Below, in pieces: positions 51,201-63,200 of a DNA stretch of 64,000 nucleotides. This stretch comes from Membranipora membranacea. Taxonomy: Eukaryota; Bryozoa; Gymnolaemata; Cheilostomatida; Membraniporidae. Position numbers and translations under genes: made by a program. The DNA lies in assembly GCA_914767715.1 (NCBI GenBank), contig OU612067.1:30974162-31038161 (forward strand), in the 5' to 3' direction. The first letter of the stretch is position 1, and the number at the start of each line of letters is the position of its first letter. A model generated the notes under the pieces. The model did not search any database. It saw nothing but the letters and a program-made list of their open reading frames with translations, and had not been told where the DNA came from.

Positions 51201-54200
51201 GAGAAAATATATCCAACCATGTCACATAAACTAAAACAAGGGTGATTTTATCAATTTAACTCAACCTTTCCCGATCTTTTACAGCACAGAGAGCGTGTTG
51301 CGACATGTCTCGGGACTTTGGGTGTCGGTGATAAGGATTTCCCCTTCAGAAAGATGTGTCTAGATGGTCTGTTTGAATGCAGCTCGACAAAGGTTTGTGA
51401 AATCGGTACTTACTGTGAGGCCCGATTAAAATCAGTTACTAGCACAAAAGTCACCCGACTCTAGTCACTGTCAAGCCATGAAATTATATTCGGTCACATA
51501 GATGAGATATGTGACATGAACACTGCAGCCACATTGTGTGAATCGCTTAGGGTAACATATGGAACTGTGGCATCTCATATAGACTGTGGTCCAAACACAA
51601 CAAGTACAATACTATAGAAACTACATATTCTAGCATGATCTTCAATTTCCCTTGTTGCAAAGCTAAAGATTTCATTCCATTCGCCCCCTCCCCCTCCCCC
51701 TCCCCCTCCCCCTTCCCCTCCCCCTCCCCCTCCCCCTCCCCCTTCACTGGGGATGATTTACCCCATATTTGCCCGTTCTCTTATTAGGAGCTGGAGTTAC
51801 ACTTCACAGTGGGGCAGGCCCTGGTGATGTGTTCTCAGGGATTAGACTGTGCTGACCGCAGAGATGTATGGAAGATAAGTGAGCAGGATTACTGGAAGCA
51901 ACATAAAGAGGAAATGACATCATCAGAAGGTCGAAATGAGATGAGCTATCTAGTCAACTCGATATTAGATAAATATATCACTCACATTAATCCACATATC
52001 AAACAGGTTAGTGTCAGTCTCAGTACTCACTCAATGCGTGTTAAGGTGCCACTCAAACTGTTAGTCTGAGAATTTAACAAGAATCTGGAGTTATCTGTTG
52101 ATAAGCTCAAAAATTCCTAATCTATCAGCGTTAGTGATGGAATCATTCTATAGTTCAAGATATCCAACATTTACTGCTATGGCTACACAGCTAATTATCT
52201 CATATCAGCCATGTGATCTATCGAGTTCATCAGGGTATTAAATTTAGCATACCCCTATGTTCTATGACAGTTAAAATGTTCTTATCCATTTCAGCATTAG
52301 TACTCAGTAGGTTAACACAATTGTAATCTGGGTGTTTATAAGAGGAAACATGTTTTACCTATGATCTAATGAAGGGTTAGAGTAAAGGTATGAGTTGAGA
52401 TGTGATAGATACAAAAATATTAAAAAAAAACATAATTTATGGTGATATTATTGTTGTTGATTTAGGCAGCGTGTGTATGGTTACTGACTCTGATAAAGAA
52501 GTCAGCATACTTTAGTGAGGTGATGTCACGATCCAGTGATATCCAGTCCGCCTTTATGAGATTACTCTCTGAAAATGACGGTATGTTACTTCAATACTTT
52601 TTATCTTTATAAAATTTCCTCGTTGCTCAAACATAGCCTAGGTTGCTGGTATTGGCTGGTATCAACCTAACCATGTGGTTGATAATGAAATGCCGATACC
52701 AGCAACCCAGGCTATGTTTGAGCACTAAAACTAACATTTTCCTTTTTTCATTATGTGATTATCCAGAAGAATGACGTGAATCGGCTGGTGAAAGCACCAT
52801 CCTCTCTGCACCTAAGTATCGGAGGACCTTGGCTCCAAACCTGCAGCCGGCTGACTAAAGGACCATGAACTGCCTGCTAACTTTGAGCTACCCGGCAGTC
52901 TTATAATTTAGAGTCAGTTTACCTTGTACTTGACTTTGGATGTTGGTGCTCAGTTAGTGACATAAAACCTCGTTGATATCACAAATCCCCTAACTACTTC
53001 TCCTGTATTATACAGAGGTAACACAGGACATAGCCAGTAAGGGACTGGGATTAGTATATGACAGCTGTAGTGAGGACCAGAGAAAAGATCTCATATCTAA
53101 CCTCGTCGATACACTCATGACGGGCAAAAGGTAAGATTGCGTCTCAGGGGGAGATGTCATTCTAGCTAGGGCCAACACAGGGATCTGTTTGTGATGTATT
53201 ATAAAAAGACTTCCCAGGAGTCACAGATTGATTTTCTCTATGGAGTCAATGTATGTGGTGGATTGCTTGTGAGCTGTGGGTTACTATGATGTATGAGAAT
53301 AATGTCATGAAAAATGAGCATTACTATGAAATTGCTTGCTGCCCGATCTCTATAAGGAAAAGTTGACTGTTAGTCGCATTAATCTTGTGTTGTGATGAAG
53401 TCAACAATCACATGACTAATAACTGGTAACAGATTGACAAGGCAAAGCCAGACAACCACTGATAGATACAATCAGTAGACTTTTTGAAGGCTTCTGTCTG
53501 AGTTACATAAATTATTCCTTCACACACGTTGTGTTTTACTCTCACAGTGCTCAAAAGAAGACAGGGGAAGTGTCCGCCGGGGAGACTAAGCTATTTAGTG
53601 AGGGTAGCCTGGGATCCACACCTGAGGGACAGGGCATGAACACTTATAGGGAGTTGTGTGCCATAGCCACAGATCTCAACCAGCCTGATCTTATATACAA
53701 GTTCCTACATCTGGCTAATCATCAGAGCATGTGGAACAGCAGAAAGGTGAGTCTATAATTTACAGATTGGTGAAAATCAAAAGGGGCAACCAGGTTGTTT
53801 CAATAAAAGATTAACTGCTTGTTTCTCCTTTGTTGGTCAATACCATTGAAAACTAAATTTTTGAATTCCATCACTGCAAATCATGTGAGCTGATTTGGAT
53901 TTGGACGGCAGGGATATATGCAAGTCTTAGATTGTACTGCAGATTTGATAAGGATACCTATCCTCTATAATCTGCCACGCTGTAAAACATTGTCTTCATA
54001 TTAAAAGAAAAAATGCAGGTCAAAGTTTTAAACCATCCACCGGTTGTTGTATTACAGGGTGCAGCGTTTGGATTTTCAACAATAGCAGCTCAGGCTGGGG
54101 AGCAGCTCGCCCCTTACATGTCTCAGATAGTTCCCAGGCTATACAGATACACATTTGATCCTAATGTCAAAATACAGACTGCCATGAGAGGTATCTGGAA

Positions 54201-57200
54201 CGCTGTCGTCAAGGAGACCAAACCTACGGTAAGAAAAAGGCTCACAGAGAATCAACATTGCAATAAATCGACTCTAAAAGACTCCTTGCTTACTGGGTAT
54301 AATGATAAACTGTTTATTAAGATATGTGATATTTTTTTCTTCATAAAAAGATTACATACAATAGATGACGGTTACTGGTATGAATACACCAAGGCATTGT
54401 GAGGCCTGAAACGATCCACCATTTGATGTTGCCCTAAGTGGTATTTTTACCAGGGACTCCTTTGGCACTGAAGGATCAGACATGTTTATGTGAGGATTTG
54501 TCACTTAGAGCCTTTTACGCAAACTAGCAACTACTACTACACCAACAACTGAGAATAGCAACCAGCATGGAGGCCCAGTGTATGACATGAGTCTTGGGGA
54601 GAATCAAGAATGCAACATTTGTGGTTGATTGTGACATTTGTGGTTGACTGAGACATCACTAACCAGCAAGTGTCCTTCTGAAGATTTTAGAGCAAGGTGC
54701 TGACTGAACATGATCTATTATAGGTTATAGTGTTCTGCTGGCCCTCACAGTCACAACAGTGAGTGAGAGTAACAGCAGCATTCTTGTCTCAGATAACTCT
54801 GTCATACTATTGAATGTTCGTACAAATATTATGTTCCTTATTCCTACAGGTAGATAAATATGCGAGGCAGATTATGGAAGATCTATTATCCAACCTGACT
54901 AACAACCAGTGGAGGGTCAGAGAATCATGGTAAGACAACTAACACGTGGGTTCTGATAAAACAATCTGGGAGGGTGGAAGGGTATAGAATATAAATGAAT
55001 AAACCAGCGTCAGTGATAATAATTATAAACAATCAGCTTCCTGACGCGGTGACTTGATTTGTATGTTGCTATGTCGCGAACGGTTGCGTCTTTTGTGTTG
55101 ATAATAAGATTACAGCTAGTTACGGTAGTGATTATAGTACAGTGAGAATCATAGTAAACCGGAGTGCATAAAATCTCTGGGTTGTAATATCAAACAATCA
55201 CGACTAGCCACACTGGCTGACAATTAATGTCAAGTGAGGTTTTTAGCTAAAAGATATCAAGTGGAGACAATTTAGAAAAAGCAACTCCTAATACACCACC
55301 CTCCCTGCATCAATGATGATACATAATATCCAAGTTTTCTTGTATAAATTACATGACAATTAACATGAGTCTTCGCAATTAGGATAAATTATGTTCCGAC
55401 CTATGATCTGTAGTCAAATGACAGAGCAACTCGTCAAAACAAAGCTTTTCATGAATATAATATAGGTTCATTTACACTGGAAGAAATACCAGATAATGAA
55501 TAACCTTGGTTTTATCCATAGACTTGATAAATGAACTTATTTACTCTCGAGTATGTTAAGTCTATGATTTTAACAAACTCTTGCCCCCCCCCTCTCCTTC
55601 CCTCAGTTGAGTGAGAATAACGTCTCAAAGTTTAAAGTTGAGCTGTTTCCACTTTTCACCATTACGTGATGTCTTCTTATGACAGCTGTTTGGCAGTGAA
55701 CGACCTCATCAGAGGGAGACAACTTGACGATGTGTTAGATCTTCTTCCTGACTTGTGGCATGTAATGATGAAACTTGTGGATGATATCAAGGTAAACATT
55801 AAGTGTTAAGCTGTTTAAAGGTAGACCTACTGTACTTGCATTTGGTGTCAACTCCCACAGTCAAACATTGATTTCCAAAAAGTTCAGGTTTACCTCATTA
55901 ATTGTAAATTTTACCTGGGAATGCCGCATACTCTTTTATCTACTGAGCTCTATTGTGATATGGAGGGTTTAATAATCGAATTGAATCTAATTCATTCCAA
56001 CAGATTTTTAACATGATCTTCTCTCAACATTCTATGATAATATTTGTGTTTCTTTACTTCTTTAGGAGTCGACACGTAACGCAGCCACAACTGCTGCTAA
56101 AACGCTCAGTAAAGTGACCATTAAGATATGTGATGTCTCATATGGTAAATCAGGAGAGAAAGCCCTGTCTCTGATATTACCTGTGTTACTCACAGAGGGG
56201 ATAACTTCTAGTGTACAGGAAGTCAGAGCACTCGGGTATGTTATACTTATGCAGGCTGTTCTTGGTTGGTTAAGTAGTCTGGGCACACTGTGATTGGTCA
56301 GTTCTATAGGTTGTGTGGGTTCTGGTGATTAGTTTTGTGACCGTCTGTACATTGACTCCCCACTCAGGGCTGTCTTTACCGTAATGAAAGGATATGGTTA
56401 ACTGTTTTATACAATGTATGTAAATTTGTATGTACAAGATTGTCTCTTCATATTGGATACCAAAGCACCTTCATTCTCCCTTGAGGTGGCACCGGAGACA
56501 ATATAAAATAGTTGATATATGGTCTCTGGTGCCACATTTCTACACTATATTGAGATCGTAGTTGTAGTAAGTAGCTAATATTTCTCATCTCTTTGTAGCC
56601 TTGATACAGTTGTACAGATGTCAAAGAATGCCGGGGCGTTCCTGAAGCCCCACATTCACACACTGGTCCCGATCATGTTAGAATCACTTAGTGGATTAGA
56701 GCCAGCTCAGCTGAATTACCTGGCGACGAGGGTCTCTGGTATGGAGGATATACAGCAGAGGCTGGACAAGGCCAGAGTGGCTGCCTTTAAAATGTCTCCT
56801 ATGATGGACAGTATCAATCTGGTAAGTTGAGTTGAACATGCCAATATCTTCATCACGTTTCCAGTATGTTATCATAGTCTTATGCGAACCTTAGAGGCTT
56901 GTAAATGTTTGGTTTATGGGTTAACAGCCACTTAGATCTTCAATCATTGGGTGAGTATTCGGAAATGTAAAATTTGTCCATCAGTAGCATCCCATTCGAT
57001 CAACATACAGTAACAACCATCATGATTAATCAGTGTTTCAGCTGGGTGTGATTTCAACATATTTATGGGGTATGTTATCTGTACATGTATAACAAAATCT
57101 CTCCGATATACTACGTTCTTATTTTACACTATTCAGTGCATACGTCAGGTGGACGATACAGTTTTACCAGAGCTGATACCACGTCTAACAGACCTGATCA

Positions 57201-60200
57201 AGAGTAGCATAGGACTCGGTACTAAAGTGGGCATAGCTACTGTCATAAACTCACTGTGTATGCAGTGTGGTTTAGAGACGATGCAACCATTCGCTGGTGA
57301 GTTACATTTGTTTTCTCTCCACCTCATTTGGAGTTAACGCTGCAAGTACCTTATGTAAAGTATGATTGTTGATTGTTCATAATATTCACTGCCTATGAAA
57401 TATTGAATTATTGTGATATTCTATATATAAATATATATTAACTTTTGTTGGCATCCAGAGGTCATCTCTTTCGCAATGCCAAAAAACAATATCTATTTTT
57501 TGTTTTACAAACTTAACAAATTAAAGTGCCATTATCTGTTTGTTTTGTTAATAGGTAAATGTATGGCTGCACTGCTGAATGGTTTGTCTGATAGAAACAC
57601 CACAGTGAGGAAGAGTTATTCTACCTGCCTAGCTAATGTATGTAAGGTAGCCAAAGATACATCTACGGAGAAACTGGTCGCTAAGCTACACAACTGGTAC
57701 ATGGAGAAGGATGGTATGTACTATAATACTATACTATAATACTATAATACTATAATACTATAATACTATAATACTATAATACTATAATACATATCTTCGG
57801 CACTAGTGCGAATATGTGACGGTAGACTGATTTTCTCTGTGCTCGGATAGTTATGGGAAACTTTTGCAGCACTCGTGGCCTCAATTGAAATCTGCCAAAG
57901 ATTTGCATCGGCGCTGTCTGCGTTCTAAGACTGCATTACAGCTGATTTCGAGAGACTGCTTAGACACCAATTCAGAGTTGCTCCGTCTCCACTTGCTCAC
58001 TTGATCGAATTAAAACTTGATCTAAGTCACTGGTTTACATTTTACAGCTTGAACCTCAAATTGTCGATCAGAATAATATCAATGATGTGAGTAGCCTGCA
58101 AACCATAATTTAACTATGCTATTATTTTGTTGTTAGATGAGTCATTACATGACACATGTGGGCAGACACTGAAAGCTATGAGTGAGATATGTCCGGACAC
58201 TCTGAACAAACACAAGACACAAGTCTTACCTCTTGTCTTCCTCGCCATGCATAAGATAGAGGATAAACAACAGCCTGCAGGTAAGCTAACTCTTCATCAT
58301 TCACACACAATCACTGTCGTCAAACATTTCAACCCTCGTGCGCATGTAAAGCGCATCAATTGCCAAGCATTACCCCAATCAAACACCTCTGACTCCACAT
58401 ACCAACCAACCAAGGAAAGTTATTAATCCTCACACAATAAAACCTTGTTGCCAAATATCTCAACAATCAAGACATCAGATAGGTCAACATACCACAACGA
58501 GAAGTATCAAAAGCAAAAAATGAACCCCCAAACCTCCACTAAAAGAGCATCAATACTATCTAACCTTAGTATCACTAACAGCAATGGGGCCAAAGGGTCG
58601 CAAATTAAAATTAATGGAAGATAATTGTAATATTCAGTGGCGAATACTTCTTTTTAAGAAGCATAAACCAAGTCGCACTTCTCTTGTCTCTATATAGCAC
58701 ACCTGAACTGTTATATGTCGTTATCAGATAAGAAAGTAGAGAATGTATGGAAGGATATATGGGATGAGGTTACTATAGGCACAGAGAGCGCTGTTAGACT
58801 TTATATACAAGAATTTATAACTATAACTGATACTGCTCTACAATCATCATCATGGCATAGAAAAGTAAGTCAGCATATCCAGGGAGTTACAGAGAGGGAG
58901 GGGAAACGAAATGTAGCCTGTGACTTAACAAGGCTGTTTCCAAGGGTTGTACTAATATGGTCCCTCCATTAAAATTAATTTAAGTCCTCAGTCTTTTTAT
59001 ATGTCTGTCTCCAGTTGAAAATTATTAAAATATTTGAGATGTTTACTCAATGGTATATTCAGACACCCAGAGACAATATATCATGATGTAAATCACCACA
59101 AGTGTAGATGAGACATAGCTAGTAATATAGTAACCACTTTTGCAGGGTATTGAATTATAATTCCAATGCAAATGTTTGATGGGGGATAGAGAGACTGAAG
59201 ATAAATCATTCATTCACCATTTAAAAACCATGTGAGGAACTTAGACCAGATAAAAGTAGTGAAAGTACTTAAATAAGCCCTTTCTAACACCTAAGTGACA
59301 ATGGGAGGCATAACATACCACGTTTGACTGATGAAAACCGCCATTGATTACCAAATTATGAGGCAAATTTATGGCCATGTCTGCAGCTGAACTTTCCCTT
59401 CCCATATGAGTAGCGGAGGGCTTTGGAGTCCCAGGTAAAACTAGACTATAGTTTGAAACATGGACTATACCTGAGTGTTATCTATATCTCTCTCTCTCTT
59501 TATTTATAGGCTCAGGCCGCTGCAGCTATGGGCGCTGTCGCTAAGTCAGCAGGTGAGAATATGAGATCAGATCATCTAACTCATCTTATTACTGCTTTAC
59601 TCAACGGACTGACCGGCAGAACATGGAACGGAAAGGTCAGAGCAATACTCATACAATCTCAGACACATCTTAACTCTTGGGTTCAAAGACTGTGTTCATT
59701 AAATGCATACTTGACTACACGCCCTGGCCATGGGGGTGTAAGAATCTGGGGTGCTTAGACTATTACAAATGTGAAATACCAGTCAGAAGTTGACTAAGGG
59801 GAGAAATTTATTTATGATCTAAATCTAAGGGCTTTGACTACATTTCATCACAAAAAGTATATTCTATCCTCCTGGTGCCAAGAGGTGTTCAGCGATATAT
59901 TGATTATTATACGGACTTCTCAGCTAATTTTTCTCTTTCTTTATCCTCGGGTGTACAGGAATCCTTACTGACTGCGCTGTCAGATGTTGTAAAGAATTGT
60001 TCGGCTGCCATCCGCTCGGTGGATTCGACAATCAAACCTGAGGAGATTGTAAAGTGCTGTCTACGAGAAGCCAGGAAGGAATCTCTCGGTTACAAGGTGA
60101 GAGAATAAGCATTAATAATGTCATACAGCAATAATAATATATAATCCATGTAATTCTGTATGATACAAAAATAATACAATAGAATAATAGTATCATAAAA

Positions 60201-63200
60201 AAATATAATTTATGGAAGTAATCACATGCGATTCTGAATGATTTTTTTTCCATTGTCTAAGGAGTTGTAATAAATTGATCAGCTAAATTCGGTAGGTCGC
60301 TTATGCATATGTCAGAAGAGAAGTGAGAGTTTTCTGCCCACTAAGGATAGCTAAATTTATACAGAATTTGCATCAGACATCACCTAGTTTGTCAACTGCC
60401 AAAGCTTGTAATAATAAATGTCAATGGAACAGGTAGTGATGTTATGATATCGATTGCAGCTTTGCAGCAGTAGGAACTAGCCTGATCGCAAGTAGAAGTT
60501 TTTACATCACTGGACAATACTATTATCTGATTTATGTATGTTTTCTTTTGGAAAAGACAAAATACATTCCTTATATTTTACTGTTACAGAAACCTGCAGT
60601 AACTTGCCTTAGTTCCATACTAGAATCCCTTGAGGCAGACAGTTACACTGATCTCTATGATATTGTACGTCCTTACATCAGCATTGACAAGCATGAAGAT
60701 GAAGACGTCAGTGCACAGCAGCTTATTAACATGAGAGAAGTAGGATTTCAGGCTATAGGCAAAGCTTGGCCCAAACAAGAGGCCACAACTACTCATAGTA
60801 AGTCAACGAGAGCATGATTGTTGTTTACCCTATTGAAGATGAGTAAATGTTATCTAGCTAGTTAAGTCTAGCTAGTAAAGGATTGATCTAATGTTAGCTA
60901 GCGCTTAATGTTGGGTAGTTGTAGTGGTAGTGTATATGAAGTAAAGAGGGTAAGTTAATATTAACTAGCTTTAGCTTCGTCAAGCTTGTATGAATTTTTC
61001 CCCTTCCAAATACTTACGCCTCGTGGGTGTAGGCCTGAGGGTTTGTGATCAGGTCTGAACATTAGGCCCATAGACAAAACACCTGTTGTTTCGGCTATGA
61101 TAAGGCACATCACGCATTGTTACAGTTACAGATTTTGTGTTCAATTCTGAATGTGCTGTCTCACCACTTGACTTTGATACACCTGAGCAGGATTTTATTT
61201 GATGTCAATGTTTGATATGGTATCGAGGAAAAAATGGATTTGATCTGTTTCTTAGTTTGGAGTACTGCAAAAATCCAACCTAGGAGTAACTTGTGATTCT
61301 CAGTAGCAAACAGTGGCATTTTTAATGAAAACCTGTATAGACAATTTTTACAGCTATATACATATCAGACAAGGATGCACAGTACAGTTGGCTTTGCGTT
61401 TTTAACATTTTTTTATTCTGGTACCCTTTCCTTGGATCTTCTACAGCACAAAAAACATTCAAACAACTTTGTAGCAAGGTCTCTGATACCGACTAGACAT
61501 CCCTTACTGGAATGTCTGCTGTCACTGAGCTGTATTTGACTTGATGTGAGCATTGTCCTTTTCTCTACTATCGAGATCACACTGTTATTGTCAATATCAT
61601 ATCTATCCTGACTTGAGTCATCATCATCATATTCCTGGTCTCCTCGATCGTCGCTGAATTCTCTTTGGATCAGAGCGAGTATCGCTGCCTTTAAGTCTTG
61701 CGGTGCTTCGATTATCCTTTTAAATTTTGGAGTTGACTGTGATCTCTCTGCTAGGACAGGAAAAATATGATCAATGAAGGATGAGCTATGAGTACTTAGA
61801 CACGCTGTCAACATCAGTACAATCTGATTATCGCGGGGTCGTGTGTGGTCTAAAATGACATGTAACATCACACCTCTAGTTCATCATTGTATGTTTGGTT
61901 GCTTATCCGAGACTTTACTTGGTCATATCCTTGGTGTTACTTACCTTGATCGGTCATATCCTTGGTGTTACTTACTTTGATCGGTTGTGACTTACCTTGA
62001 TTGGTGATATTGTTGTTGTAACTTACCTTGGTCGGTTGTATCATCAGCTGAAGTAATAGTTGATATACTGGACAGAGAGCTGGATATATGAAGAGAGATG
62101 TCGTCTACTTGTAGAATTATCTCTGAACAAATACTCGAAGTGTCTGATTTTCTGCGATCTTCTAGAATCTCATGATTATCCATCACTTGTGTCGTTATTC
62201 TAGCCATGAAATATATTACATAAAATATTAGCAATGCTTGACATGTCGCAGGAAACGAGGAAATGCAACATAACACACTGATACCTAATGTTACTTGTTG
62301 TGATAAGTTACATTGAAGGAGGATCTTTCAACCCTTCGGAGGCTCAACTTTCAACACCTCAAAAGTTATCCTTGAAACACTGCCAAATTTTTGTACGAAC
62401 CAATGCCACTTAATTTGATAGTATACTTTAACAGAATTCTTTTTTGTCTTAGTTCACTCACCTTTTTGATCCAAAGACACTTATCTAAAATTACATGCTT
62501 GTTTGTGAGGTATAAGAAATCAAACAATTAGATGGTACATTATCCTATATTACACTGTAACGCGTGTTATAATTGAGGTATTTCAATTTCCTCTAAAAAC
62601 AATGGCAGTATTGTGCTACAGGCATCAGTGTGCTTATTTCATAATCAACAAAACACTAACTGACTTTTTAACTATATAATGATAATGAGGGCATTGTACA
62701 ACATTGAGCATCACTACAACATTTTACCCACTGGGGAAACTTACGACTACTAAATTTTGTTTATGTTGAATGCTCTGAGACACAAAGTGATGAAAGGTTC
62801 TTAAATGTTATGATTTGAATATTAATGCAGGTATCTAAACATATTGACAAGAGGAGTAAGGTGAATTAGTTGGTCAGCATCATGAGACAAATATAAAATT
62901 GACCTGAGAATGATGGGATAAAATTATTTGAATGAATATTATTTATATCAAAATATGTATTATAAGTTTGAAGTCTGATTCTTTGACAGAGTACACTGCT
63001 CCTATTCTGGTCTAAATATTTTCGTCGCATTTTGTGACGTAAAATATACTCCGATACCTATTCAATTGGATTGTATTTTTATGGATATTATTAGTGTGTT
63101 TCATGCTATGGCTGACCATTTTTTCTCAGTATAAGAAAAGAAGTTCCAAAACCTCAGATTTCCTTTAATTTAGAAGTATTGCAGTGATGGGTATGCGTAT

